Assembly: GCA_030587405.1 (NCBI GenBank)
Contig: JAUQZD010000050.1
Span: forward strand, 130,174 to 194,173
Reading direction: 5' to 3'
DNA from: Candidatus Freyrarchaeum guaymasense
GTDB lineage: Archaea; Asgardarchaeota; Jordarchaeia; Jordarchaeales; Freyrarchaeaceae
DNA: 64,000 nucleotides
The translations under genes were made by a program, and so were the position numbers. Position 1 is the stretch's first letter. Every line of letters begins with the position of its first letter. Below the pieces are notes generated by a model that saw only the letters and a program-made list of their open reading frames with translations, did no database searches and was not told the origin of the DNA. Positions 36,143-46,710 of the stretch are shown one piece after another.

Positions 36143-36658
36143 TTACCCCTCTAAGAGGGCAACTTTTGATTTTAGTTTTCTGAGAGTTACCTCTAGGTTT
36201 TCAACGATTATTCTTGAGCCGGAGAGGTCTATGAAACCTAACTCGCCAAGGTATCTTGGCACTACGTGTACATGAAGATGGTTGATGCTTGCACCTGCAG
36301 CTTTACCCTGATTAATCCCAATGTTAAACCCGTGTGGGTTATATACTTCCCTAAGAAGCTTGATGCTTCTTTGAACCAAAACAAAGAGTCCTTTAATTTC
36401 TTCTTCGTTTAATTCTTCAAGGTTTTCTACGTGTTTGACGGGAGCGACCATTAAATGTCCAGGATTGTAGGGATAAATGTTGAGAAGAACCATGAAATCT
36501 TTGTTTTTATAGACGAGTTTTGAGGGAACCTTGGGGTCTTCACGCGCTATTGCACAGAAGATGCAATCTACATCTGGCCTTTTCCCTCTAACATATTCAC
36601 CTTTCTCTGGAATGAGTATATAATGTGGAAAGCGTACATCCAAAACCTCAGCCTCCAT
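36143..36658 (-). CDS. HIT-family nucleotide hydrolase/transferase
   Basis: A Fhit/HIT-type enzyme acting on nucleotide phosphate bonds (for example diadenosine polyphosphates). The CIFCAI zinc/entry motif and YPYNPGHLMVAPVKH precede the catalytic HLHVHVVPR histidine triad. ATG 36658 gives 171 residues. A TTG at 36691 would add 11 residues, but neither start has a clear ribosome binding site, so the start is uncertain. Confidence 0.88.
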   Translation of the reverse strand: MEAEVLDVRFPHYILIPEKGEYVRGKRPDVDCIFCAIAREDPKVPSKLVYKNKDFMVLLNIYPYNPGHLMVAPVKHVENLEELNEEEIKGLFVLVQRSIKLLREVYNPHGFNIGINQGKAAGASINHLHVHVVPRYLGELGFIDLSGSRIIVENLEVTLRKLKSKVALLEG

Positions 36659-36876
36659 CGGACATTTTAACCAGAAAGATTCTAATTTCAAAATTCAAAT
36701 AGACATGTTCATTCTCCATTCTTTATTTTTTCCTAGGTTAAGTCTTCGGAAAGGGGGGAGCAAGGCGGCATAGTTAATAGTTAACTTAGTGGCTGATAGG
36801 TTTGCGGAAAACTTAAATGCCTTTTCTTTTTTTGGAGTAATAGATTGTTATAGCAGCAGCTTATGGTGGTGACGTG

Positions 36877-37029
36877 ATGCCTATAGGAGACCCGGATAAG
36901 AGGCGTATTGCTGCATACCACCTTTTACAAATGAAAATTTGCAGGAAATGTTATGCAAGAAATCCCTTATCCGCTACAAGGTGTAGGCGATGTAGATCTA
37001 AAAGGCTTAGACTTAAAAAGAGGAAGTAA
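36877..37029 (+). CDS. rpl40e: Ribosomal protein L40e
   Basis: A 50-residue zinc-binding protein of the large subunit. It starts PIGDPDKRRIAAYHLLQMKI and has the zinc ligands CRKC and CRRC with a basic tail of Arg and Lys. The length and spacing match archaeal eL40. ATG 36877 is preceded by GGTGGTG. It is small and easy to miss in automatic annotation. It ends 8 bp before the convergent CBS-domain gene. Confidence 0.92.
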   Translation: MPIGDPDKRRIAAYHLLQMKICRKCYARNPLSATRCRRCRSKRLRLKKRK

Positions 37030-37037
37030 CTCCTTTT

Positions 37038-37901
37038 CTAACCGTTTCTCTTTGACAGTACTGTTTCGTAATATCCTCTAACCAAGTCTAGTTCGTTGAT
37101 TACTCCTACCAGCTCTCCTTTAGCATTCTTAACGGGTAGCTGATCCAGGTCGAATTTCATCATTTTAAGGGCGCATTCGCTAAGAGTGGCATGCTCACTT
37201 ACGGTGATTACATCTTTAGTCATAACTTCTTTAACGGGCTTTTCGGGAAGGTTGAGCCTCTTAGTCATAATATAGAATATACTGCTGACATCCCAGCTCC
37301 AGTCGGTTCCTTCTCCAGTTGAGGGTATGCTAGAAATTTTTTCCTCTGAAATTACTTCGCTGGCTTTCAGGAAGTCTGACTCGTCTATCACTCCGACCAG
37401 CTTGCCTTTATCATCTAAAACGTGTAAAACGGTGGCTTTGGCAAGCTTCATCATCATGTAGGCAACTGGCAAGGGGGTTTCCTCCCAAACCGCTATTATT
37501 ACATGACGGACAAATGGCCTTATTGTAACAGTCTCCTTTTCAACCGTAATTGCTTTCCGGACAATGTCGGAGAGGGAAACTAAACCAACCAAGGTTTTTT
37601 CGTTTTCAGTTACAGGTAAATGGAAAATATTATTCTTCAGCATTAACTCAACAAGTTCCTTTAAAGTGGCGTTTTTTGAGATAGTCATTGGATCTCTCTT
37701 CATTAAGAGAGCCAGTTGAGTTTCATCTGGCTTCTCCATTAAATCACGATGAGTGATTATACCTACAAGGGTTTTCGTTCCCTTTTTAACTACCGGGACG
37801 ACGCTGATATTGTAGCGGCGCATAACATCTAAAACTTCATCACGTGTGCCAGGCACCGCTACATAGACCACATTTCTATTTGCAATATTTTCAACTATCA
37901 A
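37038..37901 (-). CDS. Four-CBS-domain protein
   Basis: A 287-residue protein built from four CBS motifs: residues ~1-60, ~67-125 (VGLVSLSDIVRKAI), ~130-190 (LVGVIDESDFLKA) and ~220-285 (LVGVINELDLVRGYY). CBS pairs bind adenine nucleotides such as AMP, ATP or SAM and regulate other proteins. No catalytic domain is attached. It is convergent with the L40e gene. An AATTTATATTTAG run at 38008-38020 (minus strand) may be its TATA box. Confidence 0.88.
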   Translation of the reverse strand: MIVENIANRNVVYVAVPGTRDEVLDVMRRYNISVVPVVKKGTKTLVGIITHRDLMEKPDETQLALLMKRDPMTISKNATLKELVELMLKNNIFHLPVTENEKTLVGLVSLSDIVRKAITVEKETVTIRPFVRHVIIAVWEETPLPVAYMMMKLAKATVLHVLDDKGKLVGVIDESDFLKASEVISEEKISSIPSTGEGTDWSWDVSSIFYIMTKRLNLPEKPVKEVMTKDVITVSEHATLSECALKMMKFDLDQLPVKNAKGELVGVINELDLVRGYYETVLSKRNG

Positions 37902-38153
37902 AGAGAAACCCCCATGCTACTTTAGGTAAACCCTCTAAAGAGTATTTAGTAGGGAAGAAGTCTCGATCTCGATGTTTAATATCTCAATCATCAATAATAA
38001 TAAAGTGCTAAATATAAATTATTTGGCAGTATTTTTGATTATTTCCGTGAACTCACTGTTGATTGAAAATTACAATGAAATGCAACTTTTTATTAAAGAA
38101 TAATATAAATTTCAAGCGAAAAACGCAGGTGTCACGAAACAAAATATGTTATA

Positions 38154-40685
<2,532 letters not shown>

Positions 40686-42341
40686 ATGGCCATGTTAGGG
40701 GGTACTCCCGTTCTCATACTTAAAGAAGGGACGAAGAGATCTGCTGGTAGAGACGCTCAAAGGACAAATATAATGGCTGCACGCGTGATAGCTGAAGCGG
40801 TCAGGACGTCTCTAGGGCCTCTAGGAATGGACAAGATGCTTGTTGACAGTTTCGGTGATGTGGTGATCACCAACGACGGCGCAACAATACTTAAGGAGAT
40901 CGACGTGCAGCACCCTGCAGCGAAAATGATGGTGAACGTTGCCAAAACTCAGGACAACGAAGTGGGCGATGGGACAACAACAGCAGTCGTCCTTACTGGT
41001 GAACTACTCAAGAATGCGGAGTTTCTCTTAGACCAAGACATACATCCAACGGTGATCGTCGACGGCTATAGGAAGGCAATGGAGAAAGCCCTTGAAGTAA
41101 TAGACGAGATGTCAAGGAAGGTTAACCCTGACGATGAGGAGATGCTAAAGAAAGTAGCTATGACTGCTATGAGCAGTAAAATGGTTGCTGGCTCAAGAGA
41201 GTACTTGGCGGACATAGCCGTTAAAGCGGTTAGAAAGGTTGCTGAACAGGTCGACGGGGAATGGAAAGTAGACCTTGACAACGTAAAAGTGGAGAAAAAA
41301 GAGGGTGAAAGCCTTGAGGACACCATGTTCATAGAGGGCATAGTGCTTGATAAGGAGGTAGTTCATCCAGGAATGCCAAAGAGAGTTGAAAATGCTAAGA
41401 TAGCGCTCCTTTCTTGCCCGCTTGAAATAGAGAAAACAGAGTTTGACGCGAAGATACGGATAACCAGTCCAGAGCAGATGAAGAGCTTCTTAGACGAGGA
41501 GCAACGGATGATAGAGGAAATGGTAGACAAGATAGTTAAGACGGGGGCTAATGTGGTTCTGGCACAGAAGGGCATAGATGACCTGGCACAGCACTTCTTG
41601 GCGAAGGCAGGTGTACTAGCTGTCCGTAGAATAAAGAAGTCAGATATGGAGAAGCTTGCAAAGGCTACCGGTGGAAACATAGTTACTAACCTTGAAGACT
41701 TAACGGAAAAAGATCTGGGTGAAGCAGCAGTCGTTTATGAGAAGAAGATTGGCGATGATGAAATGGTGTTCATAGAGGGATGTAAGAATCCGAAGGCGGT
41801 AAGCATCCTCGTCAGGGGAGGAACAGAGCTTGTAGTCGACGAGGCAGAGCGTTCCATCCATGACGCATTGTGCGTATCGAAGACGGTGGTGGAAGACGGG
41901 AAGGTAGTTGCCGGAGGAGGAGCTCCAGAAATCGAAATAGCTAAGAAACTGAGGGAGTACGCTGAAACACTAAGCGGAAGGGAGCAGTTAGCTGTAAACC
42001 AGTTTGCAGAGGCTATGGAAGTCGTACCTAGAACACTAGCTGAAAACGCAGGACTTGACCCGATAGACATCCTAGTGGAGTTACGAGCGAAACACGAGAA
42101 AGACGGGGTGACTTATGGCATTGACGTCTTCAGCGGGAAGGTCGCTGACATGGCGGAGTTGGATGTGTGGGAGCCAGCGCTGGTAAAGAAGCAAGCAATA
42201 AAGTCTGCAACTGAGGCCGCAGCGCTCATTCTGAGAATCGATGATGTCATTGCAGCCTCTGCGATGAAGAGTGAAACGCCAGGTGGAGAGAAATCCTCCT
42301 CAGAAGAGGAGGAAAGCAGTTCTTCAAGTGAGTTCGACTAA
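40686..42341 (+). CDS. thsA: Thermosome (group II chaperonin) subunit
   Basis: A 551-residue ATP-driven folding chamber subunit. The equatorial domain motifs [22 protein letters not shown] and [13 protein letters not shown] lie near the N terminus. The late motifs [11 protein letters not shown] and the C-terminal equatorial portion follow. The last residues form a serine/glutamate-rich tail instead of the glycine/methionine repeats common in other chaperonins. The start has GAGGAGGG upstream. Only one subunit gene is in the window. Confidence 0.97.
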   Translation: MAMLGGTPVLILKEGTKRSAGRDAQRTNIMAARVIAEAVRTSLGPLGMDKMLVDSFGDVVITNDGATILKEIDVQHPAAKMMVNVAKTQDNEVGDGTTTAVVLTGELLKNAEFLLDQDIHPTVIVDGYRKAMEKALEVIDEMSRKVNPDDEEMLKKVAMTAMSSKMVAGSREYLADIAVKAVRKVAEQVDGEWKVDLDNVKVEKKEGESLEDTMFIEGIVLDKEVVHPGMPKRVENAKIALLSCPLEIEKTEFDAKIRITSPEQMKSFLDEEQRMIEEMVDKIVKTGANVVLAQKGIDDLAQHFLAKAGVLAVRRIKKSDMEKLAKATGGNIVTNLEDLTEKDLGEAAVVYEKKIGDDEMVFIEGCKNPKAVSILVRGGTELVVDEAERSIHDALCVSKTVVEDGKVVAGGGAPEIEIAKKLREYAETLSGREQLAVNQFAEAMEVVPRTLAENAGLDPIDILVELRAKHEKDGVTYGIDVFSGKVADMAELDVWEPALVKKQAIKSATEAAALILRIDDVIAASAMKSETPGGEKSSSEEEESSSSSEFD

Positions 42342-42418
42342 AAATAACAACTTCTTTTTAAGGTTTGCAAAAACTTAAAAAGGAACTCTAATTTTTCTTT
42401 TAAATCATCATAAACTTA

Positions 42419-42691
42419 GTGGAGGCTACTACTATTGTTACAGAAACATTCGTTATAAAAGTAGGGCCGCCTTGGCTAACACGTTACGAGAAATCGAGAA
42501 TCTTAAGCGCACGTGCACTGCAAATAACGTTGGGTGCGCCAATTTTAATAGACATACCAAAGGACGTCAAAGATCCCATAACAATAGCTAAACTTGAACT
42601 AGAGAAAGGGATCCTGCCAATTACAATAAGGCGAAGCCTCCCAGACGGCACCTACCAAGACATACCAATAAGATTTTTAACAAAGTCTTAA
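42419..42691 (+). CDS. rpoK: DNA-directed RNA polymerase subunit K (Rpb6)
   Basis: A 90-residue subunit that helps assemble the polymerase. [20 protein letters not shown], then APILIDIP and [21 protein letters not shown] are diagnostic of archaeal RpoK/Rpb6. GTG 42419 is the only standard start in frame and has no ribosome binding site before it. A GGAGG at 42421-42425 lies eight bases before an in-frame ATT, so either a leaderless GTG or a rare ATT start is possible. Confidence 0.9.
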   Translation: MEATTIVTETFVIKVGPPWLTRYEKSRILSARALQITLGAPILIDIPKDVKDPITIAKLELEKGILPITIRRSLPDGTYQDIPIRFLTKS

Positions 42692-42729
42692 TTTAAGTAG
42701 CGGGAAACAACTACACTAAACAATTTACC

Positions 42730-42743
42730 TTTTTTAAAAAAAA
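42730..42743. terminator. T6-A8 tract between convergent genes
   Basis: A run of six T followed by eight A between the rpoK and creatininase-family stops. It gives a U-rich end to transcripts from both directions, as expected for archaeal termination. No stem is needed or obvious. Confidence 0.4.
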
Positions 42744-42774
42744 CAAAATGAAAAATAGTCTAAGCAAAGAAGTT

Positions 42775-43494
42775 CTACTGGTTTTTTATGATGTTTAGTA
42801 TTTCTATTAACCGGTTCACCATTAGTGTGAATAACTGCTCTCCCTTTTCCTTTGTTGCCTTTGTTGGGTATCCCATAACGCCAGTCTTCATCCAAGGCCG
42901 GCCGGTAGGCGTCACGAGAAACGGGGGGCTTTGAGGTACTTCATCTGTTGCCTTATCCATGTGCACCAGCTCGGGTTTTAGGAAGAGCATTAGGGAGGTT
43001 TCAGCTTCGCAGGCATGTTGAGGAAGTGTTTCCAGTATTTTGGGGATGTTTTCCGATGCAAAATCAAGGCTTGAAACAAAGAATACCTTCACACTCCTAT
43101 TTCTAATCGTGAAACTATAAGCGGCTTCTTTTATTGCTGTAAGGTGGGCATTGCTGGCATGAAAGCTGAACAGGACTATTCTTTTGAAGCCGCACTCTAC
43201 GAGTTCAGACAAAATATCTATTGTAACTTGCTTGAGCGTTTCAAACTTTAATGAAATGGTTCCTGGAAAGCTGCGAGTAGACCTGCATACTCCATAGTTT
43301 AGGGTTGGGGCAACTAGGAAGCCCGTCTCTTCTGCTGCTTTACTTACGAGTTCTAACGTGATTATGGTGTCAGTGGAAACTGGGAGGTGTGGGCCATGTT
43401 CTTCTACTGAACCAAAGGGAACTATGATGCCCTCTGCTTTCTTGATTGCTTCTTCAATTTCCGTCCAAGTCATTGTTTCTAAAAGAACCTTCAT
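42775..43494 (-). CDS. Creatininase-family amidohydrolase
   Basis: A 239-residue metal-dependent amidase. The family's metal-binding motifs are visible: GSVEEHGPHLPVSTDT, ASNAH and CEAETSL. Relatives include creatininase, the mycofactocin peptidase MftE and the archaeal enzyme ArfB, a formamide hydrolase in flavin/F420 and riboflavin synthesis; ArfB is a reasonable guess but unproven. It is the last of three tightly spaced genes, 2 bp after the DRTGG gene. Confidence 0.82.
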   Translation of the reverse strand: MKVLLETMTWTEIEEAIKKAEGIIVPFGSVEEHGPHLPVSTDTIITLELVSKAAEETGFLVAPTLNYGVCRSTRSFPGTISLKFETLKQVTIDILSELVECGFKRIVLFSFHASNAHLTAIKEAAYSFTIRNRSVKVFFVSSLDFASENIPKILETLPQHACEAETSLMLFLKPELVHMDKATDEVPQSPPFLVTPTGRPWMKTGVMGYPTKATKEKGEQLFTLMVNRLIEILNIIKNQ

Positions 43495-43496
43495 TC

Positions 43497-44564
43497 TTAG
43501 TCCTCCATTATGGCGTTAAGGATTCCCTTCCAGTCGACTTCACGTTTAACCTTACTTATTGCCAGCTCGATTTTCTTATCGTCTCCTGGCTTTATTCTCC
43601 CCCCTATGCTTTCTAACTTACGGATGGTCGTGTAAGTGTCGTATGGAACCAGTATAACTGTTACCCCTTTTTCTCTAGCTTTTGATAGAACCCTGATATC
43701 AGGGTATAGGTTTCCAGTTAAGATTAGCACTGCGGTGTCGGTTTCAAGCGCTGGAAGGGTGATATCACTCCGATCGCCGCCTGTTATGACAGCCTTGTTT
43801 ACGCTTCTTCTGAAGTATTTTAAGGCGCTTTCTGTGGTCATAGCTCCTACAAGTACGTCCTCAACGATTCTGGTCATGTCTCCTTCTTCCAGTATGGTGC
43901 CTTCGAGGACGCTATTTATTTCAGCTACTGTAGGGGAGGTTAAACGCTTGTCTTCTTCTATAATTCCCCACACTCTCAGACTGACGTTTTCCGCTATGGG
44001 TTTAACTATTCCTTTAACCTTTTCTAAGAGGATAAGTGGGACGTTGTTGAAGATTACACCCATGACCTCTGACCCTGTTAATTTGAACATTTCTGCCTGT
44101 GCTAGGGTATCATCTAGAACCAGGTCGTTTCCAAAGGGAGCAGTTATTAAAACTTGAGCATTGAACTTTTCAGCTAGGTGGAAGGCGGAGAGGTTTCCAG
44201 TATAGAATGCTACTGGAGTATGCCCGCTTTCAATAAATATTACATCCAAGTCCCTACTTAAAATATGATAGGCTTTTTCTATTCTTTCCGCGGCGTCACC
44301 CATTTTACCTTTAGAGAAATCAGTTAAGTAGTATGGGTTAAGCATTATGGGAACTATTATTTCAATAGGGTAATTAATGTCAAGGACAGACTTCATTAGA
44401 ACAGCGTCTTCATCCTGTCTATCTGAGCCGACGGCCCATCCAACAGGCTTGAAATAACCTGTCTTAAGCCCTTCCTCCCTAAAAATGACGGATAAGGCCA
44501 TGCATAAGGCGGTTTTGCCACTGTACATTAACCCGGAAACGAGAATGGGTTTCGCTTCATTCAA
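43497..44564 (-). CDS. P-loop and DRTGG-domain protein (Pta N-terminal-like)
   Basis: A 355-residue protein. Residues ~1-200 are a BioD/CobQ-like P-loop domain (GLMYSGKTALC). A DRTGG domain follows near 200-320 (VITGGDRSDITLPAL). This is the architecture of the regulatory N-terminal half of long phosphotransacetylases without the catalytic half. The gene sits 4 bp after an ADP-forming acyl-CoA synthetase gene, an arrangement that suggests a sensor or regulator of acetyl-CoA/acetate conversion. The role is inferred. Confidence 0.82.
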   Translation of the reverse strand: MNEAKPILVSGLMYSGKTALCMALSVIFREEGLKTGYFKPVGWAVGSDRQDEDAVLMKSVLDINYPIEIIVPIMLNPYYLTDFSKGKMGDAAERIEKAYHILSRDLDVIFIESGHTPVAFYTGNLSAFHLAEKFNAQVLITAPFGNDLVLDDTLAQAEMFKLTGSEVMGVIFNNVPLILLEKVKGIVKPIAENVSLRVWGIIEEDKRLTSPTVAEINSVLEGTILEEGDMTRIVEDVLVGAMTTESALKYFRRSVNKAVITGGDRSDITLPALETDTAVLILTGNLYPDIRVLSKAREKGVTVILVPYDTYTTIRKLESIGGRIKPGDDKKIELAISKVKREVDWKGILNAIMED

Positions 44565-44568
44565 AATC

Positions 44569-46671
44569 TTAAACCTCCATTTTTTTAAGAGTTATTTTTA
44601 CGTCTAAAGCAAGGCACCCCTTCTGGTATGCGAAAAGAGGATTTATATCGATTTCATTTATGTTAGGGAAGTCTGTTACCAGTTGCGAGACCCTGAGGAC
44701 AACATCTATTATTGCATCCAAGTCTAAAGGTGGTTCTCCTCGAATACCTTGAATGAGCCTATAAGCTCTAGTTTCCGAGATCATCTGTATAGCTTCCTGC
44801 CTCGACACGGGGGCAATCCTAAAGGAAACGTCTTCTAAGAGGTTAACATAAATTCCACCTAGGCCGAACATTAACATAGGCCCCCATGTTAAATCGCGGC
44901 TCATACCTACGATGAATTCCTTTCCCTGATCGACCATCCTCTGGACGTAAACGCCGTAGACGTTAGCTTGAGGGGCGTACTTGTGGGTGTTCGAAAGAAT
45001 GTTATAGTACTCCTTCCTGACGTCTTTGGCGTTACTTATGTTTAACACTACTCCGCCTATATCCGTTTTATGAAGTATTTGTGGGGAGGCAACCTTCAAA
45101 GCAACAGGATAACCGATTTTTTCTGCAATCCTCACTGCTTCGTCTGCGCTTCTAGCTAATGCTATTCGCGGAGCTGGGATGCCGTAGGCTCTAACCACAG
45201 AGAAGGCTTCATGGGCTAATAGAGCGACGCGCCTATCACCGTACACTGCCTTGAAAACAGACTTAACTAGGTCCTTATCTACTTCGAAGGTGACGTACTC
45301 ATCTTCATGCTTCTTGATGATCTTAGCATATCTAAACATGCTTGACAAGGCCTTAACAGCTTTTTCAGGAAACAGGTAGCAGGGAATCCCGCTCTCTACG
45401 AGAAGCTTGCTTGCTTCAAGAACTTCTTCGCCACCCATGAAGGAAGCTAAAATGGGCTTCCTATATATTTTTCCAAGTTCAACAAGAGCAACTGCTGTCT
45501 CCATCGCCTTTGTCATCGCTTGAGGAGTTAATATCACAAGGCAACCTGCAACGTTTGAATCGTTAAGGACAGCTTCCAGGGCAGCCTTGTAGCGTGCATC
45601 GTCGGCGTCCCCTAAGACATCTACTGGGTTATATATGGCGGCAGCGGGGGGAAGAATGGAACGGAGGGCTTCAATAGTATCGCTTTTGAAACGAGCCAGC
45701 TTCATACCGCTTCTTTCGCAGGCATCGGTAGCGATGATCCCTGGCCCACCAGCATTCGTAACTATGGCTATACCTTTGCCATCAGGTACTGGTTGCTTAG
45801 AGAAAGCTACAGCCAGGTTGAAAAGGTCTTCTACTTCATCTATCCTAAGCACACCTATTTGCTCGAAGGCTGTATTGTAGGCTCTATCGCTGCCGGCTAG
45901 AGAGCCTGTATGGGACGATACTGCCCGAGCGCCAGCCTCACTTCTACCCGACTTAAGAACGATTACAGGTTTCTTTTTAACCACCTTTTTAGCGACGTCA
46001 AAGAATCGTTGCCCTCTCCGGACGTCTTCTAGGTATAAGAGGATAACTTTACTCTTATTGTCTTCGGCTAACGCCTCTATCACGTCTGATTCATCCAAAT
46101 CAGCTTTATTGCCTAAACTGATAATTTTACTGAATCCGATTCCCTCAGAGAGAGCCCAGTCTAAAATCGAGGTAAGCATTGCTCCACTTTGAGATGCGAA
46201 AGCAATGTTACCTTTTAAGGGAGTTTTAGCGGCGAAACTAGCATTAAGGGGAGTGAACGTGTCTATAATGCCTACAACGTTAGGTCCAAGCAGCCTCATG
46301 CCATACTCTTTTACGATAGATACCAGTTTTTCTTCTAGTTTAGCACCCTCATAACCGATCTCCTTAAATCCAGCACTTATAACGACCACTCCTTTAACTC
46401 CGGCTTTCCCACATTTCTCAACCACATCCGGAACAATTCTAGCAGGCACCGTTATAACTGCTAAATCAACCGTCTCCCCAATGTCCTCTACGGAGGGGTA
46501 ACATGTCAGTCCAAATATCCGCTTAGCATTTGGATTCACAGGGAAAACTTTTCCAGGATAACCGCACTCTATAACATTTCTTATGACCTCGTAACCTACT
46601 TTCCCTCTCGTCCTAGAAGCACCTATCACGGCAACACCTGAAGGGTTAAAGAAAAAATCAAGGGATGTCAA
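44569..46671 (-). CDS. Acetate/acyl-CoA ligase (ADP-forming), alpha-beta fusion
   Basis: A 700-residue fused ACD that converts acyl-CoA, ADP and phosphate to the acid, CoA and ATP. Residues 1-~130 are the CoA-binding Rossmann domain (GASRTRGKVGYEVIRN). Ligase domains to ~460 carry the phosphorylatable His in SSHTGSLAGSD. The C-terminal ATP-grasp domain (~485-700) has PVALKVASPQILHKTDIGG and ends in VKITLKKMEV. ACD is the main ATP-yielding step of sugar, peptide and acid fermentation in many archaea. It heads the operon with the DRTGG and creatininase-family genes. Confidence 0.92.
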   Translation of the reverse strand: MTSLDFFFNPSGVAVIGASRTRGKVGYEVIRNVIECGYPGKVFPVNPNAKRIFGLTCYPSVEDIGETVDLAVITVPARIVPDVVEKCGKAGVKGVVVISAGFKEIGYEGAKLEEKLVSIVKEYGMRLLGPNVVGIIDTFTPLNASFAAKTPLKGNIAFASQSGAMLTSILDWALSEGIGFSKIISLGNKADLDESDVIEALAEDNKSKVILLYLEDVRRGQRFFDVAKKVVKKKPVIVLKSGRSEAGARAVSSHTGSLAGSDRAYNTAFEQIGVLRIDEVEDLFNLAVAFSKQPVPDGKGIAIVTNAGGPGIIATDACERSGMKLARFKSDTIEALRSILPPAAAIYNPVDVLGDADDARYKAALEAVLNDSNVAGCLVILTPQAMTKAMETAVALVELGKIYRKPILASFMGGEEVLEASKLLVESGIPCYLFPEKAVKALSSMFRYAKIIKKHEDEYVTFEVDKDLVKSVFKAVYGDRRVALLAHEAFSVVRAYGIPAPRIALARSADEAVRIAEKIGYPVALKVASPQILHKTDIGGVVLNISNAKDVRKEYYNILSNTHKYAPQANVYGVYVQRMVDQGKEFIVGMSRDLTWGPMLMFGLGGIYVNLLEDVSFRIAPVSRQEAIQMISETRAYRLIQGIRGEPPLDLDAIIDVVLRVSQLVTDFPNINEIDINPLFAYQKGCLALDVKITLKKMEV

Positions 46672-46710
46672 TGTACATGTCCCCCAGCATAGTTAGTTTT
46701 TAACACCCTT

